Source of the DNA: Linnemannia hyalina
Lineage: Eukaryota > Mortierellomycota > Mortierellomycetes > Mortierellales > Mortierellaceae
Length of the DNA stretch: 64,000 nucleotides
Assembly: GCA_019671135.1 (NCBI GenBank)
Contig: JAHRHY010000013.1
Span: forward strand, 434,001 to 498,000
Direction: 5' to 3'
Shown here: positions 1 through 15,862 of the stretch, in pieces
Numbering within the stretch: position 1 is the stretch's first letter
Layout: every line of letters starts with the position of its first letter
Translations under genes and position numbers: made by a program
Notes under the pieces: generated by a model
Database searches by the model: none
Told to the model about the DNA's origin: nothing
The model's input: the letters and a program-made list of their open reading frames with translations, nothing else

Positions 1-1449
1 GAAGGACCTTTTGAAGATCGTAGACAGCAATATCCTGCTTCTTATCTCCTGAACCTTCTGAGTGAATGCCTTGGGGTGGGTGGGGAACAAGCGAGTACTG
101 GTTCTCAATGTCCGCAGTCTGAGGCAAGTTCACGATGACTTTGGAAGTCGACGCCAGGGGACAGCTCTGAGTGATTTCGCGCTCAAACAATCCCGAGAGG
201 GACCAATCAAAGCTCCCGTCGTGTCTAGCGACATCAAACACTGCTGTGATGGTTTGAACCAGTTCCAGACTTCTGATCCTGCATTTCTCGTCCTAAATAA
301 TTGATAAATAAACGTAAAAGCCAATTATTGGTTGCGTATTCATGGCACAGAACGCCCGATAATGTGAGTACTGCCAAGTAATGAAAGAACACGATTGCCA
401 TACTTCGCAGACTGATCGGACATGGACTGCCATGGAGTAGAACCGTGTATCAAAGAGCTTGTGGGACTTGAGGAGCGAAGCAATTCCAGCCTTGGACTTG
501 CAGGGTAACAGCTTGATCCACGGCGTCAAGTTCTCTGTGCAGACATTTTCGTGTGGCAGTGATCCGTAGCGCAGTCTCCTGGGGATAGTAGAGTTGTTGT
601 TGTTGTGTGTAGGTGGTACAGAGTGAGTGTTGTACAGTCCTTCATTCCTGAACGACAGCTTGGGTTCGGTCGTGATTGTCTCGTCGATAAAGTTGAGAGA
701 TGCGCAGAACAGTCCTGATAATGTGTTGGTCAGTCCCTTCCAGTGTTCGTCAGTTCTACAAGGGTGAATTGTGGGAATGGGTTTAGTACTTTCGTCGTTG
801 GTTCTTCTAAGGGGTCCATTCACTGTAAGGTAACAAAAGGTATTCATGGTCATTGTTAACATACTGTCGTTTGTCGTCGTTCAACCATGCCCAAAGCTCC
901 ACTCCGGTGCCTGCCGAAGGTGCGAGCGGGTAACCCCAATCACTGTACTGCCACCGTCCCTGCGTGAACGTCAGATGTAGCTCCTCGACCTCGAAGCTGT
1001 GCAAAATCTGGCCAATTGACCGAGGAAACAAGTTGTAATGCTTGACTATTATCAGCGACCCAATTAACACACAAGTGTAAGAAGTAGAGTTGTTTGATCA
1101 TTAGTTCGTGTCCCGCCGTGTCTACGTTGTGCTGTATCGCGGTTTAATGTCCCTTGAGTCAAGCCAATGAACATGAACAAAGCTGATCAGGTCCGTGATT
1201 CGTTTCTTGCTTACAAAGATTCGAGGCGGCACCGTCAAAGTGGTCATCGTCCATCATGGTCCCGATATGAGTTGTGAATTGGAAGTGACTGTAGACACTG
1301 CCGTCGTTGAGGGGTTTGAGGACAAGTTGTTCATGGAATGCCTCGGGTGCCTTGAGGATTGGAATGGTGTCTGTGGTGGTGGAGGCAGCGGCTGACAGGG
1401 CCAGGACTGCGCCTGAGAGTAGGAGCAGACAAGGTGATGATGCGCGCAT
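1..1449 (-). CDS. GPI16: GPI transamidase subunit PIG-T/Gpi16 (3' part beyond the left edge)
   Basis: Subunit of the ER-membrane GPI transamidase, which cleaves C-terminal signals and attaches GPI anchors. Exons by GT-AG and phase: 1449-1215, 1045-865, 755-372, 278-1 (continues off the window). The first exon starts with a signal peptide (residues 1-22, Leu/Ala-rich) and then the PIG-T opening with FHEQL and FQFTT. Exon 2 carries EELHLTFTQGRW and the ELWAWL block. Exon 3 carries LSGLFCASLNFID and the CTENLTPWIKLLPCKSKAG block, the most conserved part of the family. Exon 4 reads TITAVFDVARHDGSFDW and then CPLAS. The acceptor at 280-279 was chosen over the one at 294-293 because only it keeps the downstream frame open and matches the family. 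About 350 residues are present and the C-terminal membrane anchor is missing. Family assignment is firm from remembered PIG-T similarity. Confidence 0.93.
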
Positions 1450-2029
1450 TGGAGCGATGCCGAGGAGGAGAGAACTTGTCGGTGTTCCTGTGTGTGTCCT
1501 TTGTGTTGTCCTTGATGCGGATCCTGTTGATGATGACTTGCAGGTCTTGGTAATGTGTTGTCTGAAAGAAAGGGCGCCCTGACTTACTCTGGGCTTTCGC
1601 GATAATGTGAATGTGACGTTTCTCTCGAATTGAATCTGAGACAGACTGGGCCAGTCAGAGGGCAGCCACGTTTCATGTTTCAGGGACTCGACTGATAAAA
1701 CGTAAACGCGTCCATGGTTATTCGCGTTGCATTTGCGAAGCGCAGGAGGCAGACCATGGCCGCAGACATTAAGATCCGATAGCCATCAAGACCTTTCCGT
1801 CTAGATCAGTCGCCCTTCTTAGCAAAAGTACCTCGCTGCAGCAACACCTTTCCTTCCTTCACAGCCACCCTGCTTGACCCCCAGGGCCTCGCTGACCTTT
1901 ATCATCCAGTCAGTCCGTGCATAAAAAGAAATGGCCCCTCCGGTACAAATCTCACACTCCTTTTTTATTACTTTTTTCATCAACAACCCTCATTGCATCT
2001 CGCCTCTTTCCACCATCTGACCAACCACC
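1450..2029. other. Intergenic region between GPI16 and an F-box pseudogene
   Basis: Divergent spacer. No supported coding sequence. A TATA-like stretch (GCATAAAAAG near 1919) and a T-rich tract lie just upstream of the old F-box start, so this was probably a shared promoter. Confidence 0.5.
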
Positions 2030-3730
2030 ATGACTACAACTACCCATGCAACCATCTTTGACATTCATCTTCTTCAAGAGCAGATCTGCGCCCAACTCCC
2101 CTGCGCGACATTCGACGATGTTGTCTCGACTCAACACACCTTTACTGCAACTTCTCACCCCACCTCTACGAGACTATCCCTATCTACCGCAAATCAACCT
2201 TCAACAAGTTCCACTGACCCGAGTCCCTCGCTGTGTTAGCCAGGCACCACGGCCAGCTCGCCCATGTCATCTGTGAGTTTGCCCAAATCTGGAAGGCCTT
2301 ACTCGACCATCAGTGGTGACCTTGACCAGCGATCATCTTCCCAAACGTTACACCAACGCCGAAATGAACAAGCACCAGACAAGATACATCTCGAACCTGA
2401 TCGAGGTCAACCCTTGACTGTATTCTGTCCAGCTGGGTCAGTTCCTGTTGAAGTCGTCTCTCGGGTCTGCTCGGTCCTCAGGAACCACAACCAGATACAG
2501 GACCTCAGTATTGTCAGCCATTTCTTGTGTTCTCAATACCTCTTTCCGCCTATTCACTTGGAGCTCTTTTCGGCTCGAGAAGCTGTGTATCGATGTGCAC
2601 AGTATCAGCTTTTCCACCGCCGAGATATCCGATCTCCAGTTCCAGGATTATTTGGATGTCACTGGCTCCAAGAACCTTGTCTTTTCGCTCAAGGAGCTAT
2701 CCATCCCTATCAACCTGCATTGGCACGAACTCGACGCCATCTTTCGCTTTCTCGGATATACACCTTAAGTCGAACGATTTGTCGCGTACCACTACCGGAT
2801 CAAGGGACTGGTCTGTCATGCAGACACGTATAACAAGCATCCAATATCTGAACGTTCACACTAGCGGACTCCATGGGTCCCTTGTTGCTCAAATAATTCA
2901 ACTTTGTCGCAACCTCAAGAGTTTTGCCTCGTCGTCCCACTAGAACGGAATCAACTTTGTTGCATACGCGTTGCTAGAACACCACCGAGACACCTTGGAG
3001 GAGGTGCATATGGTAGGGGCAGGTGGAATGACGCGTGTGCAGATCCTCTCCTTTCTCACCGAGAGTATCAAGCTGCAGATCTTTGACGCAATGTGCATGC
3101 TGGAGATGGAGAGCCTCAATCCCGAGATCCTGACTAGGCAGCGGATTGGCGATGCGATTCACACGACGGCCGATATGGACGCCGTTGCGAGTACGATCCC
3201 CTGGGCATGCACTGGTCTCAAGATCCTGAAGTTGCTGTATGCGGTCATCGAGAGAGCCCATCAGGATAACGACGAGGAAGAGGAGCAGGAAGAAAGTTAG
3301 GAATCAAACGAGTGGGTTTTGCGCAAGGTCCTGTACGAACGAATCGCAGAGCTAACAGAGACAGAGATATGCTGGGTAGAGTCGAGCCCGCATTTCCATC
3401 GATAGATAGCTTTATACTAGCTCTTCGTGTAGGGAGGAGGGGTGATCTTGTCCCGGAAGTGGACCTGGAATCACGCCAACCCGAGAGCGAGTCGGAGATT
3501 CGACAGTACGAGATGGGGACCCTCAATATGAGCAAGGCTCTGCTGGCGTGAGGTTCGTGTCCAAACTGAGACAGCTGCACCTGCGCGGCCTTTAGAACTT
3601 TATCGACAAGAAACACCGTCAGGGAGACCAGGAGGAGTTGGAAGAACCTGGACTGGATTTGGTATGTACCATTGGAGTCGACACTGTAGGTTAGAGATGG
3701 TATCCACAGGTGTTTGGCGCTCGTTCCACC
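2030..3730 (+). pseudogene. Decayed F-box/leucine-rich-repeat protein gene
   Basis: The start at 2030 opens a protein of the form TIFDIHLLQEQICAQL, the usual opening of F-box proteins in Mortierella-like fungi. From about 2100 the recognisable sequence moves to another frame (LYCNFSPHLYETIPIYRKS), then to a third (ARHHGQLAHVICEFAQIWKALL, ending in a TGA near 2318). LRR-like text continues in further frames: LQFQDYLDVTGSKNLVFSLKEL around 2630-2700, HHRDTLEEVHMVGAGGM near 2980, and VLYERIAELTE near 3330. Several internal stops and frame changes occur with no matching splice signals, so this is a pseudogene rather than a spliced gene. F-box proteins act as substrate adaptors in SCF ubiquitin ligases. 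This copy should make no full protein. Confidence 0.75.
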
Positions 3731-6015
3731 TGGTGCCTTGTTTTTTTTTTTTTTTTTTTTTTTTTCTTCTTCTCACCTTTGTTCGCAGTCTAGACTGTTC
3801 GATGAGTTTATTCTCGGTTACCAACTTGGCGTTTTCTTCGTTCATCTTTCCCTTGTTTCTTAGTTCGTTCTTCTGCCCATTTCCCAACTCTAACAAAAAC
3901 CGACCTCGAAAAAATAAACGTTTTTCTTTTTGTGCAAAAACAAAGTTGTGAGCAGTGGGATGTGGTAATTGTCTACCATAGGGGAGATGAACGTTTAAAA
4001 CATGAGAGAACAGTATGTCAAAATCAACAACAACAAAAACGTCGAGAGCATTGCTCTCAATTTTTTGCCTTCTTTTCTGATGGTGAAAATGATGATGGAT
4101 CATCCATATTGCACATGAATAAGAACATCGTGGGGTTATTCAATTAAAAACAACGTGTAAATGAAGAGAGGGAGGCGGATGGGGATTATTAAGAGAGAAG
4201 GTGGCCAGACAACACCGTCGTGCAATTGGCAATTGGTAAGGCGCTGTTTTATGAAATTTCAATCTGGGGCGCACACGTACGATTGTATGTGTCTCATTGT
4301 TTATTTTTGTTTGTTTTTTCTCCCCTATGTTGGCGTGGGTCCCCGGGTCTATACCACCAAAACGTACTGATAAATAAAACCAGGCACAAAAAAAGTAGGG
4401 GTGAAAAAAAAGAGGGGTGGATAGGGTGAGGCAAGGAAGATGTGAGATGGTCATTGCGCAGAAGCCGACCGACATTGTAATATCTGTAATTCCTTTTTCC
4501 CGTTCCTGGTCAGAATTCCGATCATTGGTGAAAATGAAAGTAACCTCTGCTTGCAACGGCGAACACAAATTGTGGTAAGGCGCGGTATGGTGGGGGAGAA
4601 ACAATAGGTGGGAGAAGGAGGCAACCAAAGTCGGGAAGTTTGTTGAAAGGCGAAAAAGAAAACAAAAATAAAACGTCGCCTAGCAGAAACTTGGACCTGC
4701 AGGGCCGTGCATTTGTTCGCATGTTTTCCCTTTCCGTTTCTTTCTTGATGGATGTCCTCAACGATGTGGTTACTGCTGTTGTTGAGACAATGGCCAAGAT
4801 CTGTCCGCTATCTCAAAAGGTTCAATTGAGTGAGAAGGGCGAGCGATAGTAACATGTAAGAAGATGATGGAGAGGATGGAAGGCTGTTGCCGGTTGAATA
4901 AATAGTGTGTTGTGTTCACTGAATATCTCTTGATGTGGGTGGTTTCCTCTGACCCTTGCCTTGGCCCTGGACGACGCGTAAGAATATACTTTTTTTTTAG
5001 TGTGGGGATGGAATGATGGGTGCAAAGAACGCGTGCCTGTTGTTTCTGTGGTGCCCTGGTTTCAACAACTAAAAATACCGGCGAAGGAGTGAAGTGAAGC
5101 GAGCGATGTTCATAACAGATGACTGGGTTGACTATCAAAGTATTAGGGGTGGTGAAGACGAGTGGTTGGAGACAAACAGACAACGACGAGAAACACTGCC
5201 AGGAACAGGGGGCTGCTGCTTATATGACTCTGTCTCTTTCATTCCTCCGAATGCCTATCCCTACTACATCTGTGCTCGCAGGTTGGCGAGGGCGTTGCAT
5301 TGAGTGCCCTGCCTGGGCCATTTCATCTTATTTATCTTGTTCGTGACCTTCTTCCCTTTGGCTGCTCTCACTTTTGCTTTTTTTCTCACTCATTTCTCTT
5401 TCTATTCTCTTTATCCTCTTTAACTTCTTTTTGTACTTACACCTTCTCTCGACTCATCCTCCTTTCCTTTCCCTTCTCTCCTTCTTTCTCATTCATCCTC
5501 TCCTCACCATGTCACTCTAGATCTCATTCAACCAACAATCAAACAGCGAGAGAGACAATCAACAACACACACACATACACATACACCCAAAAAAAAAAAA
5601 TAGCAGACAGCCGTCTGCGAGTCATCTCTCAGCCTTCCTTCCTTCCTTACCCTCCCGCTCGCTCCTTCCCCTTCCACCTCGATACCTTTCCTCCACATCT
5701 AAACACACGGCAATTATACCCCTCGGCAAGGAAACAATCAACACAACAATAGTGCCAACAACAAGGCCAACAAAAAGGAGGACAGCAGGCCTCTCTCCCC
5801 CTTCTCCCTTTTCCTCTTCCTTTTCTCTCCCCTCCACGTTCTCAACCCAGCAGTAACAGCTGTGTCCCTTTTTTTCACCTCCCCCCTGCGTTTTCTCTAC
5901 TCTCGCTTTTTGTCTGTTGTGTGTTCTCCCTCCTATCCCTCACACGTCCTTCGCTATTCTTCTCACTTCTGTACCAATACAATACCCACTCTTCACAAGT
6001 AATACCTAATCAGAG
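3731..6015. other. Long intergenic region and chitin synthase upstream leader
   Basis: 2.3 kb with no convincing gene. It begins with a T tract of more than 20 bases (about 3739-3765), has scattered short A/T tracts, and from about 5340 becomes strongly CT-rich up to the chitin synthase start, as in the leaders of several other genes here. Open frames in this stretch are short, low in complexity and lack family features. Confidence 0.5.
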
Positions 6016-9000
6016 ATGCCTTCTCCCGCCTACTCATTCAACAACTCCCCTGCTCGGTCCGGGGGCAATGGCCAACCCCCCAACCCCTCTTCCTCTGTTC
6101 CTCAATCACAGCAATCCTCCTCTTCCTCCAAACTATCCCGGTCGCGCTCCCTGACCAAACCAGAGCGGTATCGACCCAAACCAGGAATGCTCAACCGAAC
6201 ACCCTCTCAAAAGGCGCATGAAGTCGATTATCATGTCCCCAACGAGTCAACGGGAAACCTAATTGAATGTCAGGCTCTGGGCGACCCCTCGAGGGTGTCC
6301 GCCTCAACCGACAACACACCATCGTCCTTTTCATCATCGGGTCCGGGTCCGGGACCAGGACCAGGACAGCTTCAATCGGGAGAACCACTCACCGCTGCCG
6401 CTGCAGCTGCAGCACAGGAGCAGCACCAGAAGCGACTTCGACTGCAACGGGAAAACCACCCCCAGATGCGTCCACGCCCTCGTCGCCAATCGACCCTTCG
6501 CCGCGTCGCCAGCTCGCGGAACGCCAACCAACCCCCACCGGTGCAACGGCGTCCGTCGACCATTGCGAGGGCCAAGAAGAAGCTGGTGGAACGCGATATC
6601 GAATTGACGGCGTGGGTGGTGGTGTCGAGGATCTTGACGTGCTGCATCCCATCGAGTCTTCTCCGGTGCTGCAACGGCAAGAAGTTTGCGAGGGCGCAAG
6701 TGATACAAGCCTGGCGCGAGAAGGTGACGCTTTGTCTGATCATCGCGTTGATCTGCGCCCTCCTCGCATTCGTGATCTTTGGACTGCAACCCACGATGTG
6801 CCCCAAGGAGTCTTCAACGTTTGAGTACACGTACGCATCCCAGAACGGGGCTTTACCTCAAATTGGTAAGAATAGCCTCTCTTTTTTGCTTTTATTTTCT
6901 GCATATTGAAGAGTACAAGATGGAGCGGGATGTCGTGTGTGCATGGGTGCCCCCGGCGAGGGATACAGGTGTCGTTCAAGTGTGTGGATGTGAGGGAGTC
7001 ATGTTTTCTTGTTTTGAGCATTCGTGTGTTGGTGGCGGACTGAGACACTCGTGGCGCCAAGACGACTCAGGAGTCGATCTCTATTTTTGAGTTCCTTCTC
7101 TCTTTAAAAAAAAATAACTCACAGGTGCAGATGGGCATTTATTCAAGAGACGACTGTGGTGGCGATTGAACATGAGGGGAAAATAGGGGTTTTTTTTAAT
7201 GGTTAATCGCCAGGGGGAGTGGTGGAGAATGAGGTTGCTAAAAGGCGTTTTGGTTGGGAAGGAATATACTAAAGGCGAGGCACTGTCATAAAGACAGAGT
7301 CGGCTGTCGACAATTGCTGGTAACATGAACAGCGCTTGATAACAATAACAAAGCCAGCGAATAACAACGAGTAGCATCATCATCAACAAAGCAAGCAGAA
7401 AGAATGTGTTACAATGGGAGAATACAGGATTAATGAGGAGAAGATTTAAATGGTTGCACGAAGGACTGCCTACCTTTTTATAGATGGTTTGGCTTGTGAT
7501 GTCCTTCTTCTGGTTTGTAACATCCAAAACCGCCGGCAAAGCAGCAGGTGTGAAGGGCGTCTCTGGGGATTACGAATAATGCGATTTAGAAGGGACACGG
7601 TGCTGGTCGTTGAGATCTGTGCTGATTTGGATTCTTCTGCGAGCGGCCTGGCGGGGACTAGAGGGAGTAACGGAGAGAGCGGGGTTATTGCGCGCAGACC
7701 CGTCGTCAGGGTTGGGAAAAGGAGGAGAAGAACGGTTGGCTGGGAGTGGAGTGGGAGGATAACGAAGGATATACATCGAAAATGACGTGGGCTCACATCG
7801 AAAATAGATTGTGACCCACTCGCTCATTCTTTTTCTGGTCAGCACGAGAGAAGGAAGTAAATGGCACAGGGATATAGGAGAGGGCCATATACTTGCTTGT
7901 TCATCATGTATCTTGCACGAGATGCAATTGGAGCTCAAGAGCACTGGCCCTGCCAGATGTACTCCCGACCCAAGTCTTTCTCTCAGCCGTACATCTCTGT
8001 GGTCAGACAAGAAAAAAATGTGAAATCTCGACTGAACAGACCCACATCTCTAATCCCTATCTTTTTAGCGACCCATCCCGACTACGTTTTCGTCAGAGGA
8101 GCGGCCTACCCATTCTCTGCGATGCAGAGCTTTCTCCTTGGTGGCGGCAGGAACATTGTCATGCCTGTAGATTTCAAAGCCAGGGATATCTCAGCTCTGT
8201 TCTACGACACGTCAGATCCCTGTAGGGGATATGGTCTCAATTTGACGAGCACCCAGTGTTCTATCGCTAGCCCATGGAATAACGGCAATCTTATCGCTAA
8301 ACCTTGCGTCTCTTTGGCTACCTTGACCAACACTGGACCCCGCCCACGTGGACAGCTGTCTTTTCTGTGGGGCGACCTGACAAACAAACGAAAAGAGACG
8401 GCTAACCTGGTCATTTACGATGGAAGCAGTAAGCTACAAGCCTTGATACACTTCGCTTCGGAATGAACTGGTTATGCTGTGTCGATGATGCACATGAGGA
8501 ATGAAAGCTAACTATTATTTCGTCAATGTCTCCCTAGTCTTTAATGTGTCGGATATTCTGGCTCTCAATGATCCTTTGGGTAAGGATGTCAGTGATGCAC
8601 TTTACAGGAGCCGTCTTGGAGATGCAACCTTGTCATTACAGAGGACCGACGATCGCAAAAAGGCTGTTGCGTGCATTCAGGCTGTTAGTCAAGTGGGAGT
8701 GCTGGAAAACAAGACGATGGGTTGTGTCGCGGCTCAAGTAATCATGCTGGCGACTTTGATCTGTATCTGCATGGTGGTCGGCATCAAATTCTTAATGGCC
8801 CTTACCTTCAGTTGGTTCCTCAGTTACCGGTTGACGGAGAAACCCCGGCGGGCCGTCAAGAGCACTGGCAAAAAAGGCGACGAGAAGGACAAGGACGACG
8901 GGACTGGCAACGGAGGACAGGACCTTGCTCGTGGGGGAAAGAAGGCTATTGGCAGGAAGAACCTTTACACCACCATGCTGGTCACTTGCTACTCGGAAGG

Positions 9001-12000
9001 AGAGAACTCTATCCGGACCACGTTGAATAGTTTGGCGAACACGAGTTACTCGGCCAAGCACAAGCTCATTGTGGTCATTTGTGACGGTATCGTTCGTGGA
9101 CACGGGAACAAGCAGACAACTCCTGATATCGTTGTCAACATGTTGGACCTCCTCCCTGGAAACGAGAACCCCAAAGCTGCAAGTTACCTTGCCATTGCAG
9201 ACGGCGAGAAACAACACAACATGGCCAAAGTCGTAAGTTTTCGTCACATCTATCCAGGATGTCTTATGACACATCCGCGGCATACTGACATGAACATGAC
9301 ATTACTTTTTTGATACTAGTACGCCGGTCACTATGTTTACAAAAAGCGACGAGTTCCAACGGTGGTGATTGTCAAGTGCGGGAATCCTCTCGAGAATGAT
9401 GCAACCAAGCCTGGCAACCGTGGAAAGCGTGATTCGCAGCTGATCCTAATGTCGTTCTTCCAGCGTGTTCTCTTTGCCGACCGATTCACGGAGCTAGACT
9501 TTGAGCTGTTCCACAAGATCCATCTTTTGATGAACGTCTGGCCGGACCGGTTCGAGCTTTGTTTGATGGTGGATGCAGACACGATGGTCAAGGGAGACTC
9601 ACTCAGTTACATGGTCACGGCGATGCAGAACGACACTACCATCATGGGACTCTGCGGCGAGACCAAGATTGCAAACAAGACAACCTCATGGGTGACGGCG
9701 ATCCAGGTCTTTGAGTACTATATATCTCACCACCTCGGCAAGGCCTTTGAGAGTGTCTTTGGAGGAGTGACCTGTCTTCCCGGATGCTTTTGTATGTACA
9801 GGATCAAGGCTCCAAAGTACGACTCGTGGGTCCCCATTCTTGCCAACCCGGAGATCATTGAGGAGTACAACCAGAACATTGTGTCGACGCTGCACCAGAA
9901 GAACTTGCTGTTGCTCGGAGAGGATCGGTACCTAACGACCCTGATGCTGAGGACATATCCAAAGCGCCAAATGGTGTTTGTCCCCCAGGCTCAGTGCAAG
10001 ACCGTGGTGCCGGATACGTTCAGCGTGCTGTTGAGTCAGCGTCGTCGCTGGATCAACTCGACAATCCACAACCTCTTGGAGCTGGTCCTGGTCACCGATC
10101 TCTGTGGAATTGCGTTCCTCAGTATGCAGTTTGTCGTCCTGCTCGAACTCATCGGCACCGTTGTCCTTCCTGCCGCCATCTGTAAGTCCCACGTTGATTT
10201 GTTTTTAAGATTATGAGGGATCTAAATTGGTGGCGAAAAATGACAGCTTACCATGATGTGTATTCGTTTGTTCTCTTTAGTGTTCACGATCGGGATGATC
10301 ACTTATGCCATCATCACACAAACACTTGCTGTCCTTCCTTTGATCCTCATTGTCGTCGTCATTGGCCTCCCTGCTGTTCTCATCGTTCTGACGAGTCACA
10401 AATGGATCTACGTCCTTTGGATGCTCAGTAAGCAACCCCTTTTTAAAGCTCATTTCGCCGAAGGCTATCTCGATTATCAACCTGAAAGCTCTAACAACCG
10501 ATTTTGTATCATGCCTTGTGTTCTAGTGTACTTGTTTTCGCTGCCAATCTGGAACTTTGTTCTGCCATTATACTCTTTCTGGCACTTCGACGATTTCAGT
10601 TGGGGTGAGACCAGAAAGGTGGCGAACCAGAAGCGGAAATCAGCACAGGATCATGGAGATGCAGAGGGAGTCTTTGAATCAGGATCGATCATTATGCGCA
10701 AGTGGGAGGAGTGGGAGAAAGAGCGGCTCAAGGCTATGGGCTACAGGATCCAAAAGCGTCATTCTGCCGATCGCGGGATCAACGATTTGCCACCACCGGC
10801 TTCGAGCACTATGGATCTCAACCAGGCGCCTGTTACAAAAGGATCGACACGCAATTTGACCGGACCTCGTTCCAAAAGCCAGAGTCAGGTTCAGCTTTCG
10901 AGTAAACATGCTGGCGGTGCAAGGTCATCTTCTGGTCCTGGCGGTAATGGTGGAAGGAAATCGGCTGCTGCAGCCGCGGCAGTCTCGACTCAAAGTTTGG
11001 GGTCGACGTTGAATGGAAGTTCCGGATCGTTGAGAGCTGGAACTGCAACGGCCGGAGGACCATCACGGCAGTTTACCCATCCTCCCATGCCCACATCGAC
11101 ACCCAGCGTCACCTCGGTACCCCAGCAGCAACAACAGCAGGGACAGCAGCACCTTCAACATAGACAGCCCATGGGCATGGTTGGTGGCGCAAGACCTCCA
11201 AGACCACGTCCGCCTCCACCGCATATGATGGTTCGCCCTCAGCAACAGCCTGGTTTAGGACAAGGGCCAAGAGCCTTGATAGGGCCTGATGGCCAGTCGT
11301 TCGAATTGGGACCTATGCAAAAAACATCTTCACTCCAGAGACACATCTCGTATATGCCCGTAAGCGGCCCAGGCATTCGACCCGCAGGAGGAAATGGTGG
11401 TGAAAATGGAGCAGTTGGATTGGAGGCTCGCCACTCTGTGCATGGAGGCCCTGGCCCTGGATTCAGACCTACTCCTTCTCCTCGACCTATATACATGCGA
11501 CCCATGCGACCTGGCCCACCTCCCCAAGGAGCCCAAGGTGGCAACCAACACCCAATGAATTATCCACAACAGCAAGGACCCCCTGGTGCTAGCGCGCATC
11601 GCCCCCGTCCACCGCCTAACATGTATGCTGGTCCTATTATGCAGCCTCCTCCTCCGGCACTCTTGTTCCCCAACCATCAGGAGCAACAACAACAACAACA
11701 ACAACAACAACAGCACTTCTCACAGGACGGTACAAGTCAACCTGGCAGCGGAGTGTCATACCCACCTGTGCCAACTGGCATGAATTCGTCACATAGCCCA
11801 CAGGCGTTGTTGCCGCCTGGAGACCGGAGTTCGCGGACGAGTGAAGTCTCGAGTGGAGGACAGAGTACGGCCTACGGCAGTGTTGCGACAACGGGAGCAG
11901 CACCAGCAGGGGAATCCAGTTCGAATATCAGTTCTGCGCCTTCGACAATTATTACCGCTACTACTTCTGACCGAGCTGGTGTCTCGGGAGCAGCAAGTGG

Positions 12001-12055
12001 CGCCTCAGAGGAAGTAGACGAACTCCAGACCTTGGAAGTTACAATGGGGCCTTAG
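6016..12055 (+). CDS. CHS3: Chitin synthase, Chs3/class IV-like, with long low-complexity C-terminal tail
   Basis: Membrane GT2 glycosyltransferase that polymerises UDP-GlcNAc into chitin. Exons: 6016-6865, 8069-8428, 8538-9232, 9320-10181, 10281-10427, 10527-12055, giving 1480 residues with phase kept at every junction. The N-terminus (about 1-190) is Ser/Pro/Arg-rich. Membrane segments lie near residues 195-220, 237-258 and 473-495, and a cluster at about 890-990. Catalytic region: [12 protein letters not shown] (about 545), [12 protein letters not shown] (about 720), [18 protein letters not shown] (about 835) and QRRRWINST (about 874, the QxxRW motif). SWGETRKV (about 1000) is the usual post-membrane signature. 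The region after intron 1 ([15 protein letters not shown]) corresponds to the cytochrome-b5-like segment of this division. The last ~470 residues are Gln/Pro/Ser/Gly-rich and unusual in length. Intron 1 is 1203 bases, far longer than the others. Class assignment by family features; exact class not computed. Confidence 0.95.
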
Positions 12056-12220
12056 TAGAATTTAGAAAAATAAGTAAAAAAAAATATGTCACGTCTCAGA
12101 ACAGATCTACATCGTAATTCTTGCGTCCCTTCTCTCCTCTCATTTTTTGTTCAGTTTTTAGTCCGTCGCTTCCCGGTCAATCAATCCCTTCTTTCACTAG
12201 CAACCACATTACAGCAAACC

Positions 12221-12508
12221 ATGTCGTCTGTCCTTGCTAACCTCGCCCGGTCAATGACCCCCCGTCTGACTTCGGTCATTTCGCGCCCCGCCCTCGCAAC
12301 CGCCATCACCACCATCGCCCGCTACCAGCAGCAAAACAACGCTGCCATGACCAACATGGAGGCTTCGACGGCGTTTGGAGCAACCCGTGGAATGAAAGTC
12401 CGGGCTTCGGTCAAGAAGATCTGTGAAGGCTGCTCGTCGGTTAAGCGTCGTGGCCGTGTCTTTATTATTTGTAGCAAGAACCAGAAGCATAAGCAGAGAC
12501 AGGGATAA
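12221..12508 (+). CDS. RTC6: Mitochondrial ribosomal protein bL36m
   Basis: Component of the large mitochondrial ribosomal subunit. 95 residues in a single exon. The C-terminal 38 residues are a canonical L36: [20 protein letters not shown], then [18 protein letters not shown]. It keeps the family's zinc-ligand positions C-x2-C and the later Cys and His. About 57 residues precede this, rich in Ser, Ala, Arg and Thr and without acidic residues at the start, as expected for a mitochondrial targeting sequence. ATG 12221 was chosen over the in-frame ATG at 12086 because it gives a normal presequence length. It lies 165 bases downstream of the chitin synthase stop on the same strand, so the two transcripts are tightly spaced. 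Confidence 0.93.
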   Translation: MSSVLANLARSMTPRLTSVISRPALATAITTIARYQQQNNAAMTNMEASTAFGATRGMKVRASVKKICEGCSSVKRRGRVFIICSKNQKHKQRQG

Positions 12509-15616
<3,108 letters not shown>

Positions 15617-15862
15617 ACCATAATCTCATAGTTGTCATCAAGAACCTTCTCGTTTGCATTTTCGAGCTTTTTTTCTTTATTTTTCTGTTTTTGGGGAGGT
15701 TGGTGTGGAGAAAATGCAAACGAGGTAGCTATCCAAGTAATATTGTGGAGGAGAATTGCAGCAAACATTCACTAAAAAGGTAGCTTCCTCCTCTTCAAAC
15801 GACAGCTCGTCCAAAGGAAGAGTGGAGGAGAGGTGCAAGAGAAGTGATCAATATGGCCTCCT

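Noticed and set aside
293..294. Acceptor TTTAG at 294-293 for the fourth GPI16 exon
   Set aside because: It gives a frame that stops at 130-132 and lacks PIG-T text. The acceptor at 280-279 keeps TITAVFDVARHDGSFDW and CPLAS in frame to the window edge.
5300..5752. 150-codon plus-strand open frame upstream of the chitin synthase
   Set aside because: It is the CT-rich leader read as Ser/Phe/Leu-rich protein, with no conserved features.
7081..7796. Open frames on both strands inside chitin synthase intron 1
   Set aside because: No family features, and the flanking exons join in phase without them.
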